Positions 44,137 to 57,100 of a stretch of DNA of 64,000 bases are shown here, one piece after another. Source of the stretch: Thauera linaloolentis 47Lol = DSM 12138 (GTDB lineage: Bacteria; Pseudomonadota; Gammaproteobacteria; Burkholderiales; Rhodocyclaceae); assembly GCF_000310205.1 (NCBI RefSeq), contig NZ_AMXE01000002.1, forward strand, positions 62,001 to 126,000. Reading direction: 5' to 3'. A model generated the notes under the pieces. That model saw only the letters and a list, made by a program, of their open reading frames with translations. It had not been told where the DNA came from and searched no databases. Numbering within the stretch: the stretch's first letter is position 1; the number at the start of each line of letters is the position of its first letter. A program made the translations under genes and the position numbers.

Positions 44137-44154
44137 AGCCGGCAGGCGCCGCCT

Positions 44155-44484
44155 TCAGAGCGGGCGCAGATCGCGGATACGATGCTGCGCGGTGTCGACC
44201 AGCACGACATCGCGCCCTTCGATGACCACCGCGCCACGATAGCGGTCGTCCCCCGACAATGAGTACTCGAAGTCGAAGCCACGGCGAAACACCACATGGC
44301 CCAGATCGTCGCGGGCGAGCCGGAGCCCATGCCCGACGACGGTTTCGTCGAGAAACTGCAGGCCCTCGCGCTGACAGGCGCGCCGCGCCGCTTCCAGCCC
44401 GGCCTCGCGCGCCTTGAGGCTGTCGAACCAGAACCAGACAATACCGCCCAGCCCCAGCACCGCGATCAGTTCGACGAAAGTCAT
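44155..44484 (-). CDS. DUF3301 protein
   Basis: A 109-residue protein starting MTFVELIAVLGLGGIV, one N-terminal membrane helix (about 3-20), then a cytoplasmic domain (REAGLEAARRACQREGLQFL and GFDFEYSLSGDDRYRGAVVI) matching DUF3301. Function unknown. It follows the phosphate-transporter gene by 17 bases and is convergent with folE. Confidence 0.88.
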   Translation of the reverse strand: MTFVELIAVLGLGGIVWFWFDSLKAREAGLEAARRACQREGLQFLDETVVGHGLRLARDDLGHVVFRRGFDFEYSLSGDDRYRGAVVIEGRDVVLVDTAQHRIRDLRPL

Positions 44485-44501
44485 GTGGCACCTGCCCCGG
44501 A

Positions 44502-46085
44502 TCAGGGCAGCATCATGCCACGGATCATGAAGAACAGCATTGCCGCCATCAGCGCCGAAGCCGGCACCGTGACCACCCACGCCGCCGCGATGCGCATCAG
44601 CTGCGAGCGCTTCACCAGTTCGCGGCGATACACCTTGCGCAGCCCCTTGCGCTCGACCTTCGAGAAATGCGCCGGGTCCTCGGCCTTTTTCGCGCGCTCC
44701 TTCAGGTCGCGCAGCATCTCCCCCTTCTCCTCGATCGAGGCTTTCTCGAAACGGGCGACGAAAGCCTCGATCGCGGCGAGATCCCCTTCGGGGTGATGCG
44801 CCTTGATCTCGGCCAGCATGCGGTCGTAGTTGCTCTTCAGGTATTCGCGCAGGAAGCCCACCCCGAGCACACCCCCGACCGCGATATGCGTCGAGCTGAC
44901 GGGCAGGCCGAACTGGCTCGCCACGATCACGGTCAGCGTGGCCGCCATGGCGATGCAATACGCCCTCATCTGATCGAGCTCGGTGATCTCGGAGCCCACG
45001 GTGCGAATCAGCTTGGGGCCGAACAGCGCAAGCCCGAGCGCGATGCCGAGCGCCCCCACCATCATCACCCAGGTCGGGATGAGCGCCGACTTGTGCACCA
45101 TGCCGTCACTGGTGATGACGTCGACGATCGCGGCAAGCGGCCCGACCGCATTCGACACGTCGTTGGAACCATGCGCAAAACTCAGCAGCGCCGCCGCGGA
45201 GATCAGCGGCACGGTGAACAGGCGATTGACGCTCTGCTTGGTATTCGCAAGCTGAGCGCCGCGCGCATTCATCGAACGCCTGGTCAGCATGAATACCGGG
45301 ATCGCGATCAACGCCCCGTAGATTGCCGCCGCCCCGAAACCGACCGTCCAGACGCGGCTCAGGCCCTTCAGGATCAGGTAGGTACCGAAGGTCCACGCCA
45401 TCAACCCGACCAGCATCGGCACCGTCTTGCGCGCGGCGGCGGCCATGTCGGGCTGGTAGGTGATGCTGCGCTTGACCAGGTACAGGAAAGCGGCAGCGAA
45501 GATGCCGCCCAACACCGGAGAAACGATCCAGCTGGCGACGATGCCCGTCATCGTCGACCAATCGACAATGCGCGTGCCTTCCGCGGCAATGCCGGCGCCG
45601 AGCACGGCACCGACGATCGAGTGCGTCGTCGACACCGGCGCACCGACCGCAGTGGCGATATTCAGCCACAGCGCCCCCGCGAGCAGCGCCGCCAGCATGA
45701 TCCACACGAAAGTATCGGCGTCCGAGATGAGATCGGGATCGATGATGCCGCTGCGGATGGTGCCGACCACCTCGCCGCCGGCGATGAGCGCGCCCGCCGC
45801 CTCGAAGATGGCGGCGATGACCAATGCGCCTGCCAGGGTCATCGCCTTGGAACCGACCGCGGGACCGACATTGTTGGCAACGTCGTTGGCCCCGATGTTC
45901 ATTGCCATGTAGCCGCCCACCATGGCGGCCATGACGAGGATCAGGCTGCCCTCACCGCCGCCGCCACGCACGGCGGCATAGAACATGACCCCGACGATGA
46001 AGAGGAGACCGATGCCGAGGCGGAGCACTTCCCCCCGGCCCCGGTGCGTTGCACGTTCGATCTCGCTGATGTGCTGCAGGTCCAC
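44502..46085 (-). CDS. inorganic phosphate transporter, Pit family
   Basis: A 527-residue membrane permease (PiT, phosphate:H+ or metal-phosphate symport). It carries the duplicated signature: NIGANDVANNVGPAVGS in the first half and FAHGSNDVSNAVGPLAA in the second, with about ten to twelve membrane segments. A hydrophilic stretch rich in Lys and Glu (about residues 430-500, KASIEEKGEMLRDLKERAKK) lies near the C terminus, followed by a final helix pair. Leader codons suggest the ATG at 46085 (MDLQHISEIER). Upstream region 46086-46205 has an AT-rich patch but no clear promoter. Confidence 0.95.
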   Translation of the reverse strand: MDLQHISEIERATHRGRGEVLRLGIGLLFIVGVMFYAAVRGGGGEGSLILVMAAMVGGYMAMNIGANDVANNVGPAVGSKAMTLAGALVIAAIFEAAGALIAGGEVVGTIRSGIIDPDLISDADTFVWIMLAALLAGALWLNIATAVGAPVSTTHSIVGAVLGAGIAAEGTRIVDWSTMTGIVASWIVSPVLGGIFAAAFLYLVKRSITYQPDMAAAARKTVPMLVGLMAWTFGTYLILKGLSRVWTVGFGAAAIYGALIAIPVFMLTRRSMNARGAQLANTKQSVNRLFTVPLISAAALLSFAHGSNDVSNAVGPLAAIVDVITSDGMVHKSALIPTWVMMVGALGIALGLALFGPKLIRTVGSEITELDQMRAYCIAMAATLTVIVASQFGLPVSSTHIAVGGVLGVGFLREYLKSNYDRMLAEIKAHHPEGDLAAIEAFVARFEKASIEEKGEMLRDLKERAKKAEDPAHFSKVERKGLRKVYRRELVKRSQLMRIAAAWVVTVPASALMAAMLFFMIRGMMLP

Positions 46086-46205
46086 GTCGAGTGTTCCGGA
46101 ATTTGGAAAGGCGCTATTGTTTCAGAAAATTGACAAGCCCCCAAATTCGTATGCTGCGCTGCACATCGGGTTGCGCACTGCAGCGGAACAGCAATCCCGG
46201 ACCGG

Positions 46206-46559
46206 CTACAGGCGGTCATACTTGTCCGCCCGGCCACGGGCCAGATCGGCCGGATAGCGTTCAGCGTTGATCGCCATCTTGCGCTGCGCGGCCTCGGCGA
46301 GATCCACCTCCAGCACGTCGGCCAGGCGGACGAGATAGAGCAGGACATCCGCCAGTTCCAGCGCCACCGCGTCGCGCACCTCGGGGCTCAGCGCGGCGGA
46401 CTGCTCGGCCGTCAGCCACTGGAAATGCTCGATCACCTCGCCGGCCTCGCCAGCAAGCGCCATTGCAAGGTTCTTCGGCGTATGGAAGCCGCCCCAGTCA
46501 CGTTCGGCCGCGAAACGGCGCAGATGATCGCGCAGGACCACGAGCGAATCCGGCTTCAT
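46206..46559 (-). CDS. MazG-like nucleotide pyrophosphohydrolase
   Basis: A 117-residue all-alpha NTP pyrophosphatase of the MazG/RS21-C6 group that clears dCTP or modified nucleotides. Metal-binding motifs: GEAGEVIEHFQWL (E-x-x-E type helix) and LELADVLLYLVRLADVL (E-x-x-D). The N-terminal segment WGGFHTPKNLAMAL is typical of the single-domain group. It overlaps the end of rlmJ by four bases (ATGA), so it is co-translated with it. Confidence 0.92.
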   Translation of the reverse strand: MKPDSLVVLRDHLRRFAAERDWGGFHTPKNLAMALAGEAGEVIEHFQWLTAEQSAALSPEVRDAVALELADVLLYLVRLADVLEVDLAEAAQRKMAINAERYPADLARGRADKYDRL

Positions 46560-47401
46560 TCGATGCGATGCTCCAGGTCGAAGCCGGCCCCGTCATCGGT
46601 GCCGAGCACCTCCACCAGCCACGGCAGCACAGCTTCCAGGCGCTCGGGAAGCACCCAGGGCGGGTTGACGATGAACATGCCGCTGCCGAACATGCCAAAG
46701 CCGTCGCGCGGCGGCCGGCGCACGGCCAGGCGCACGTCGAGCCAGCTTTCGGCGCCCAGGTCCGCAAGCCGCGCCGGCAGGCTACGCGCTTCCGGGCGCG
46801 CAAGCATGGGATACCACACCGCATAGGTCCCGGTCGGAAAACGCCGAATCGCATCCTTCAGGCAATCGACGACATGGCGGTAGTCATCCTTGACCTCGTA
46901 CGGCGGATCGATCAGCACCACGGCACGGCGCGACGGCGGCGGCAGCAGCCCCTTCAGCGCGCCGAAGCCGTCCGCCTTGCGGCACTGCACGCGCTCGGAT
47001 TCGGTGGCGAAAGTACGCACGAGTGACTCGAAATCGGCCGGATGAAGCTCGAACAAGCGCAGGCGGTCCTGGGGCCGGGCCTGCGTCATCGCCAGCGCAG
47101 GCGAACCCGGATAGAACAGCAGCCGCCCATGTGGGTTGAACTGGGCGAGCGCCGCACGGTAGGCCGCCAGCGGCTCTGGCAATTCCGTCCGATCCCAGAT
47201 GCGCGCAGCGCCGGACGCGTACTCGGCAGTCTTGCCGGCCTGCTCGCTATCGAGCGCATAACAGCCGCTCCCCGCGTGGGTATCGATGTAATGCCAGGGC
47301 TTGTCCTTGCGGTTGAAGTACGACAGCAGCTCGAGCAGGACGGTATGTTTCAGGACGTCGGCATGATTGCCGGCATGGAAGGCGTGGCGGTAGCTGAGCA
47401 T
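46556..47401 (-). CDS. rlmJ: 23S rRNA (adenine(2030)-N6)-methyltransferase RlmJ
   Basis: A 281-residue SAM-dependent methyltransferase. The start MLSYRHAFHAGNHADVLKHT is the family signature; DTHAGSGCY is the SAM site, and DPPYE (VVLIDPPYEVK) is the catalytic N6-adenine motif IV. It methylates A2030 of 23S rRNA. Upstream gene of a pair with the MazG-like gene; divergent from the gamma-carbonic anhydrase gene. Confidence 0.96.
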   Translation of the reverse strand: MLSYRHAFHAGNHADVLKHTVLLELLSYFNRKDKPWHYIDTHAGSGCYALDSEQAGKTAEYASGAARIWDRTELPEPLAAYRAALAQFNPHGRLLFYPGSPALAMTQARPQDRLRLFELHPADFESLVRTFATESERVQCRKADGFGALKGLLPPPSRRAVVLIDPPYEVKDDYRHVVDCLKDAIRRFPTGTYAVWYPMLARPEARSLPARLADLGAESWLDVRLAVRRPPRDGFGMFGSGMFIVNPPWVLPERLEAVLPWLVEVLGTDDGAGFDLEHRIE

Positions 47402-47518
47402 GAAGGATATCCGGTTGCGGCACGCATGCTAGCACCGCCCTCGGCAAACCGCTAAACCCAACGGCGAATTCCCCGCCAGATCAGCGACATCGCCGCCTCC
47501 AAATGGGTTTGCCCGTGG

Positions 47519-47547
47519 TTTGCAGGGCATGTCGCACTTGCTATGAT
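47519..47547 (+). promoter_or_regulatory. candidate promoter of the gamma-carbonic anhydrase gene
   Basis: TTTGCA (47519-47524), 17 bases, TATGAT (47542-47547, 5 of 6 matches). Start near 47554, about 46 bases before the ATG. Confidence 0.4.
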
Positions 47548-47599
47548 GCGCCCCCCAAGCACCGGCGCGCGCCGGCAGGCAGAGACAGCGAGAACACAC

Positions 47600-48154
47600 A
47601 TGAGCATCTACGCCCTGGGCGATCGCACGCCCCGTTTCGGCGAAGGATCCTGGGTCGCCCACAACGCGACGGTCATCGGCGCGGTAAACGCCGGCCGCGA
47701 CGTCAGCATCTGGTACAACGTCGTCATCCGCGGCGACAACGATCCGATCACGATCGGCGACGGCAGCAACATCCAGGACGGTTCGGTGCTGCACACCGAC
47801 ACCGGCGTCCCATTGACCATCGGCGCGGGCGTAACCATCGGCCACATGGCGATGCTTCATGGCTGTTCGATCGGCGACGGCAGCCTCATCGGCATCAATG
47901 CGGTGATCCTGAACAAAGCGGTGATCGGCAAGAATTGCATCATCGGTGCCAACGCGCTGATCCCCGAAGGCAAGGCCATCCCCGACCGCTCGCTGGTCGT
48001 CGGCTCGCCCGGCCGGGTGATCCGCCAATTGTCGGACGCCGAGATCGAGCACCTGAAGTGGAACGCCGGCCACTACGTCGAGAATGCGCGCCTCTACGAA
48101 ACCGAACTGCGGGCGATCGATCCCGCAACGGTACTCGACAAGCCGTCTCCCTGA
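47600..48154 (+). CDS. gamma-carbonic anhydrase family protein
   Basis: A 184-residue left-handed beta-helix protein of hexapeptide repeats. Metal-ligand histidines are in place: His65 (GSVLHTD), His82 and His87 (GHMAMLHG). [20 protein letters not shown] and the C-terminal helix ([17 protein letters not shown]) are typical of YrdA/CaiE-like bacterial homologues. These bind Zn or Fe; CO2 hydration is proven for only some members. The ATG at 47600 is preferred over an upstream frame from 47543. Confidence 0.93.
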   Translation: MSIYALGDRTPRFGEGSWVAHNATVIGAVNAGRDVSIWYNVVIRGDNDPITIGDGSNIQDGSVLHTDTGVPLTIGAGVTIGHMAMLHGCSIGDGSLIGINAVILNKAVIGKNCIIGANALIPEGKAIPDRSLVVGSPGRVIRQLSDAEIEHLKWNAGHYVENARLYETELRAIDPATVLDKPSP

Positions 48155-48290
48155 TCATCGGTGCCGACAAGTAATCCCCGCTTACAGCCCACCGAACCGC
48201 GGGCGCGCGAATTGCGGTATATCTGGCGTCCTTTCGAACACGGTCCGGCACTTCCGGGCCGTGCCGCAAACCTGCTCCGGGAGTTCGTCC

Positions 48291-49016
48291 ATGTCGATTC
48301 GCCTCTGGCCCTGCATCGCCCTCAGCACCGCCCTCGCCTCGCCCCTCGCGACGTTCCCTGCCCTTGCTGCCGCGCCACAGAACAGCGACACGCAGCAGAC
48401 GATCGAGTTTTCCGCCAATGCCAGCCAGGCCGCGCCGAACGATCTCGGCGTCGCAACGCTGTATGCCGAGAGCAACGGCAAGAATGCCGCCGCGCTGTCG
48501 AAGGAAATCAACCAGCGTATCGGCAAGGCGCTCGACCTTGCACGCGGCTTTGCCAGCGTGAAGGCCCAATCGGGCGGAGTATCGACCTGGCCGGTCTATA
48601 CGAAAAACGGCCAGGGCCGCATCGACTCGTGGCGCATGCGCTCGGAAATCCGCATCGAGAGCCAGGATCTCGGCGCCTTGTCGGAACTGATCGGCAAGCT
48701 GCAATCGGATCTGGCGCTGTCCGGGGTCGCGATGCAGCCTTCGCCGGAAACCCGGCGCAAGATCGTCGACGAAGCCACAGTGAGCGCAATCCAGGCTTTC
48801 GACCAGCGCGCGGCACTGATCGCAAAAACGCTGGGCAAGCGCTACCGCATCGTGAACATGTCGATCGGCGATAGCGGCTTCCATCCGCCCATGAAAGTCC
48901 GCATGCAGGCGGCGCCCGCGATGATGGCCGATTCCGCCTATGCTCCAGCGCCGCTCGAAGGCGGAGAAAGCGAGCTGGCGGTCAACATCAGTGGCCGCAT
49001 CGAACTGCTCGACTGA
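48291..49016 (+). CDS. SIMPL-domain (DUF541) periplasmic protein
   Basis: A 241-residue exported protein: signal peptide MSIRLWPCIALSTALASPLA with cleavage near ALA-AA, then a SIMPL domain (IEFSANASQAAPNDLGVATL, AAALSKEINQRIGKALDLAR, NGQGRIDSWRMRSEIRIESQ, ELAVNISGRIELLD). GGGAG before the ATG supports this start; the longer frame from 48084 overlaps the upstream gene. Proteins of this family form oligomers in the envelope and have been linked to stress tolerance; the function here is unknown. Confidence 0.9.
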   Translation: MSIRLWPCIALSTALASPLATFPALAAAPQNSDTQQTIEFSANASQAAPNDLGVATLYAESNGKNAAALSKEINQRIGKALDLARGFASVKAQSGGVSTWPVYTKNGQGRIDSWRMRSEIRIESQDLGALSELIGKLQSDLALSGVAMQPSPETRRKIVDEATVSAIQAFDQRAALIAKTLGKRYRIVNMSIGDSGFHPPMKVRMQAAPAMMADSAYAPAPLEGGESELAVNISGRIELLD

Positions 49017-49104
49017 ACATCGCCGGCAAAAGCGCGTCGCAATCCAGCCACGAAAGAGGGTCGCAGGCCCTCCGCCGGGCTGGACTCGCCGCACATGCTG
49101 AACT

Positions 49105-49713
49105 ATGTTTGCACGCATGACGAAATCGCCGACCCCCAGCATGCGCATGGCCGCCCGTACGGCCAACGGCCGCATGCCGCTGCGGCGCCAATGCGGCGCA
49201 CTCGCCATCGCCGCATTGGCGGCCGCCATTCTCGCCGGCTGCGGCTCGACGCCGGCACCCCGCTCCCCGGCCGACACGCCGCCGGGCCAGGCACGCAGCA
49301 GCACCCCGTATTTCGCTCTCGACGATGAGGCCCATGCACGCGAGATGGTGTTGTTCGCCCTCGGCCTGCTCGACACCGGCTACCGCTTCGGCGGGCGCAA
49401 TCCCGAAGCAGGCCTGGACTGCAGCGGCATGGTGGCGTGGATCGTGGAGAACATCAGCGGCAAGCGCCTGCCGCACAATGCCGCGCAGATCGCCGACCGC
49501 ACGCGCCCGATAAAAGTCAGCCAGCTCCAGCCCGGCGACCTGGTGTTCTTCAATACCCTCAAGCGCCGCCACTCGCACATGGGTATCTACATCGGCGAGG
49601 GGCGCTTCGTCCATGCGCCGTCCAGCCGTGGCAGCGTCCGCGTGGAGCGGCTGGACAACCGCTACTTCGCGCCGCGCATCGACGGCGCGAGAACGCTGGT
49701 CGCATCGAACTGA
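49105..49713 (+). CDS. NlpC/P60 family lipoprotein peptidase
   Basis: A 202-residue cell-wall hydrolase. A lipobox LAGC puts the lipidated cysteine at 46 when read from the ATG at 49105; later in-frame ATGs (49117, 49141, 49147) would give shorter, more usual leaders. The peptidase domain has Cys106 (GLDCSGMV), His158 (HSHMGIYIG) and His170 (FVHAPSS), the Cys-His-His triad of gamma-D-Glu-diamino acid endopeptidases such as Spr. It probably trims peptidoglycan cross-links at the outer membrane. Confidence 0.92.
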   Translation: MFARMTKSPTPSMRMAARTANGRMPLRRQCGALAIAALAAAILAGCGSTPAPRSPADTPPGQARSSTPYFALDDEAHAREMVLFALGLLDTGYRFGGRNPEAGLDCSGMVAWIVENISGKRLPHNAAQIADRTRPIKVSQLQPGDLVFFNTLKRRHSHMGIYIGEGRFVHAPSSRGSVRVERLDNRYFAPRIDGARTLVASN

Positions 49714-49816
49714 GATCCGGCGGGGGCCGATACGGCGCCCCCAATCGCATCGTTTTCGTCCTGGCACGCACGGCGGAATGTGTCCGGCGCCGTTCGGACG
49801 GGCGCCGAAACACGGC

Positions 49817-50089
49817 TTACTTCTGCGGCACCTGCACGTAGATTTCTTCCGGCCGCGTCAGGCCGAGCTCGAAACGCGCCCGTTCCTCGATCGCTTCGTT
49901 GCCCGACTTGAGATCGCGCACCTCGGCGTCCAGGCCGGCGTTGCGTTGCTCGAGCCGCAGGTTCTCCGCGCGCTGCGCCTGCAGCAGGCGGTCGACCTCC
50001 CACACCCGCAGCCAGCCGCCCTTCCCCAGCCAGAGCGGGTACTGCAGCACGACGACGAGGGCGAGAAGAATCAGGATGGGCCAACGCAT
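49817..50089 (-). CDS. ftsB: cell division protein FtsB
   Basis: A 90-residue bitopic protein: one membrane helix (about 4-20, ILILLALVVVLQYPLWL), then a coiled coil (about 28-68, VDRLLQAQRAENLRLEQRNA) and a tail with ERARFELGLTRPEEIYVQ. It forms the FtsQBL complex of the divisome. It lies directly downstream of eno, the usual place in proteobacteria, but a strong terminator separates them. Confidence 0.95.
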   Translation of the reverse strand: MRWPILILLALVVVLQYPLWLGKGGWLRVWEVDRLLQAQRAENLRLEQRNAGLDAEVRDLKSGNEAIEERARFELGLTRPEEIYVQVPQK

Positions 50090-50119
50090 GATCGGAAAAC
50101 GGTCTGTGCATGCACGACA

Positions 50120-50146
50120 AAGGCCGGCGGATCGTCCGCCGGCCTT
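50120..50146 (-). terminator. terminator between eno and ftsB
   Basis: A 12-bp perfect stem AAGGCCGGCGGA/TCCGCCGGCCTT with a three-base loop, 31 bases after the eno stop. On the minus strand it is followed by a short TTTGT. Partial read-through into ftsB is likely. Confidence 0.7.
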
Positions 50147-50177
50147 GCACGTGTCTCAGGTCGGATCGGAACCCGGC

Positions 50178-51500
<1,323 letters not shown>

Positions 51501-51618
51501 TCACGCGGGGACGTGAACCGGGAGGAAGAATGCTCGCGCCCGATGACCGCCTTGTGAGCGGCGCCAGGCGATAGCGCTTATCAGTCCGTCCGGTACCACC
51601 TCCCCTCAAAAGCAGCTC

Positions 51619-52458
51619 TCAGAGCGTCGCCTCGAGGAAACCTGCGCGCTTCACCAGCGCGTCGATGTCCTTCAGCGTCGCCAGCAAGGCCTTCATCTTC
51701 GGCAGCGGCCAGGCGTTAGGGCCGTCGGACAGCGCCTTGGCGGGGTCGGGGTGCGTTTCCATGAACAGGCCCGCCACACCGACCGCGACCGCGGCACGCG
51801 CCAGCACCGGCACAAATTCGCGCTGGCCGCCGGAGGCCGTGCCTTGCCCGCCCGGCAATTGCACCGAATGGGTGGCATCGAACACCACCGGACAGCCGGT
51901 GTCGCGCATGATCGCCAGCGAACGCATGTCGGAGACGAGGTTGTTGTAGCCGAAGGAGGCGCCGCGCTCGCACACCATGATGGTGTCGGCGCCGCCGTTC
52001 GCTTCGCGTGCCTTGTCGGCGACGTTCTTCATGTCGCCCGGGGCGAGGAACTGGCCCTTCTTGATGTTGACCGGCCTGCCGCTGGCGGCCACGGCATGGA
52101 TGAAATCGGTCTGGCGGCACAGGAAGGCCGGCGTCTGCAATACGTCGGCCACCGCCGCCACCGCCGGGATTTCCTCGATGGTATGCACGTCGGTCAGCAC
52201 CGGCAGGCCGAGCTGCTGCTTCACCGCTTCGAGCATCTTCAGCCCGGCATCCATGCCATGGCCGCGGAAGCTCTTGCCCGAGCTGCGGTTGGCCTTGTCG
52301 TAGGAAGCCTTGAAGATGTACGGGATGCCCAGCTCGCCACAGATCTCCTTCATCTGCCCGGCGATATCCAGGCACATCTGCTCGGACTCGGCCACGCACG
52401 GGCCGGCGATAAGGAAAAGGGGCTTGTCGAGACCGGCTTCGAAGCCACACAGGTTCAT
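51619..52458 (-). CDS. kdsA: 2-dehydro-3-deoxyphosphooctonate aldolase (KDO-8-phosphate synthase)
   Basis: A 279-residue enzyme joining PEP and arabinose-5-phosphate for lipopolysaccharide. [60 protein letters not shown]-like core and [13 protein letters not shown] are seen. The Cys of the metal-dependent class (GPC region) and the Asn of the metal-independent class cannot be distinguished with certainty here. It follows pyrG by 11 bases and precedes eno by 157 bases. Confidence 0.97.
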   Translation of the reverse strand: MNLCGFEAGLDKPLFLIAGPCVAESEQMCLDIAGQMKEICGELGIPYIFKASYDKANRSSGKSFRGHGMDAGLKMLEAVKQQLGLPVLTDVHTIEEIPAVAAVADVLQTPAFLCRQTDFIHAVAASGRPVNIKKGQFLAPGDMKNVADKAREANGGADTIMVCERGASFGYNNLVSDMRSLAIMRDTGCPVVFDATHSVQLPGGQGTASGGQREFVPVLARAAVAVGVAGLFMETHPDPAKALSDGPNAWPLPKMKALLATLKDIDALVKRAGFLEATL

Positions 52459-52469
52459 GCTTCGCTCCT

Positions 52470-54158
<1,689 letters not shown>

Positions 54159-54197
54159 TCAGCAGGCCATGCCAACACGGGCCCCACGCAACCGGCG

Positions 54198-57100
54198 TCA
54201 GCCCATGCCGCGCAGCTCCCTCAGCAGCACCGACACCATCGCCATGTCGATCGACTGCCCGGCGCGGATGTCCGCCAGCAGCTGGCGATAGCGCTCCAGC
54301 CTCGTACCCTGCCGCGCGAGCCAGGACGACAGCACGCTCGCGGCATCCTCTTCGTCCGGCGCCGATTGCAGCGCGTTCGCGGCCAGGGTCCGCGCCAGGC
54401 CGGACAAGTCGCCGCGCAGGGCGCCGCGTGCCAGCCCCTGCCAGCGGCTGTCCGCCGGCAGCGCCGAAACCTGGCGCCCGAGCCAGTGCAGTTCCAGCTC
54501 CCCGCCCAGGCCGAAATACACCTGCGCCGCCAGCGGCTCGGCTCGCCGCGTCTCCGCGGCTACCTCGACCAGGTCGAGCGCCGAGTACAGCTCGTCCAGG
54601 GCCGCCACCCGCTCGGCGAGCGCCTGCGGCACGCCCTGCTCCAGCCGCCGGACGATCGCTGCGTCGAATTCGGCGCGATAAGCCGGTGCGACGAATTCGG
54701 CCAGGCCTTCAGCCAGCGTCGCCACGCCGGGCGAAAAATACGCCAGCGTCGCCTGCAGATCCTCCAGCCATGCCGGATGATGCAGGAACCACAAGGTGCC
54801 GCGCTGCACCAGCCGATCGCACTCGCCGATCAGTTCGATCTGCACCGCGTTGTCCACCCGATTGTCCAGCACTTCGATCTGTGCCCACACGTCCACCAGC
54901 CCGAATACTTCGCGCGTCGCCATGTAGGCCCGCACCACGTCCGGCGCAGGCACGCCGAGCTCGGACTTGAGCCGGCCGACGAATGTCGGGCCGACGCGGT
55001 TGATCATGCTGTTGATCACGTGCGTGGAGATGATTTCGCGCCGCAGCGCATGCTGCTGGATCTGCGCCCCGAAGCGTTCGCGCAGCGGCGCGGGAAAATA
55101 GCGTTCGAGCGCAGTGCGAATGTAGGGATCTTCGGGCACGTCGGACGCCAGCACCTCGTCGTACAGCTCGATCTTGCCGTAGGCCAGCAATACCGCCAGT
55201 TCGGGGTTGGTCAGGCCGATGCGGGCGGCCTGGCGCTCGGCCAGTTCCTCGTCCAGCGGCAGGAACTCGAGCTTGCGGTTAAGCCGTCCGGCATGGCTCA
55301 GGCGGCGCATGAACTCCGCCTGCTCGTCGAGCAGCGCCACGCCGCGCGAACGCGTCACCGACAGTATCTGCGTCTGCGCGTAGTTGTCGCGCAGCACCAG
55401 CGCCGCCACCTCGTCCGTCATGTCGGCCAGCAACTGATTGCGCTGCTTGAGCGTCAGTTCGCCGTCCGCCACGACCCCGTTGAGCAGGATCTTGATGTTG
55501 ACCTCGTGATCGGAGCAATCGACGCCGCCCGAATTGTCGATGGCATCGGTGTTGACCCGCCCGCCCTTGAGCGCGAACTCGATGCGGCCAAGCTGGGTCG
55601 CGCCGAGGTTGCCGCCCTCGCCCAGCACCCTGCAGCGCAATGCGCCGCCGTTGACCCGCACCGGGTCGTTGGCACGATCGCCAACGCTGGCATCGGCCTC
55701 GCTGGCGGCCTTGATGTAGGTGCCGATGCCGCCGTTGTAAAGCAGGTCGACGGGCGCGGTGAGGATGGCCCGGATCAGTTCGGCCGGCGCCAGCGCCCCG
55801 GCCTCGATGCCAAGCACCGCGCGCACCTGGGGCGACAGGCTGATCGACTTGGCCGTACGCGGCCACACGCCCCCGCCCTCGGAAATCAACGATCTGTCGT
55901 AGTCGTCCCAGCTCGAGCGCGGCAAGGCGAAGAGCCGTGCCCGTTCTTCCCACGATGCCGCCGGGTCGGGAGCGGGGTCGATGAAGACGTGGCGATGGTC
56001 GAAGGCCGCCACCAGCCGGATCTGCTTCGACAGCAGCATGCCATTGCCGAACACGTCGCCGGACATGTCGCCGATGCCTGCGACGGTGAAAGGCTCATTC
56101 TGGATGTCTGTGCCCAGTTCGCGGAAGTGGCGCTTGACCGCCTCCCACGCCCCGCGCGCGGTGATTCCCATCTTCTTGTGGTCGTAGCCCACGGATCCGC
56201 CCGATGCGAAGGCATCGCCCAGCCAGAAGCCGTATTCGGCCGAGATCGCGTTCGCGTGGTCGGAGAAGGTGGCCGTGCCCTTGTCGGCCGCCACCACCAG
56301 ATAGGGGTCGTCCTCGTCATGCCGCACCACATCGGGCGGCGCGACCACCCGGCCCTGCACCAGGTTGTCGGTGAGGTCGAGCAAGCCACGCAGGAAAATC
56401 TGGTAGCACGCCACGCCCTCGGCCAGCAGCGCTTCGCGGCCGCCCTCTGCCGGCGGGTTCTTGACCACGAATCCGCCTTTGGAGCCGACCGGCACGATCA
56501 CCGCATTCTTGACGATCTGCGCCTTCACCAGTCCCAGCACCTCGGTGCGGAAATCCTCCATCCGGTCCGACCAGCGCAGGCCGCCGCGCGCCACCTTGCC
56601 GCCGCGCAGGTGGACGCCCTCGATGCGTGGCGAATAGACGAATATCTCGAACATCGGCAAGGGCTGCGGCAGATTCGGGATACGCGACGGTGCGAACTTG
56701 AACGACAGCCACGACTTTGGCCGGCCATCTGCAGCGCGCTGGAAGGCATTGGTACGCAGGGTTGCCAGGATCATCGCCAGGAACTGGCGCAGGATGCGAT
56801 CCTCGTCCAGGTTGGCGACGGTGTTGAGCCCGCTCTCGATCTCGGCCACCAGTTGGGCGCAACGCGCCTCGCGCCCCGTCTCCAGCGCCGGATCGAAGCG
56901 CGCGCGGAACAGTTCGTACAACTGGCGCGCCAGTTGCGGATAGCTCGCCAGGGTTTGTTCCATGTAGGCCTGGCTGAAGGTGAAGGCTGCCTGGCGCATG
57001 TGTTTCGCATAAGCGCGCAGCACGCTGACCTCGCGCCACGACAAACCTGCCAGCAGCACCAGGCGGTTGAAGTCGTCGTTCTCGATCTCGCCACGCCACA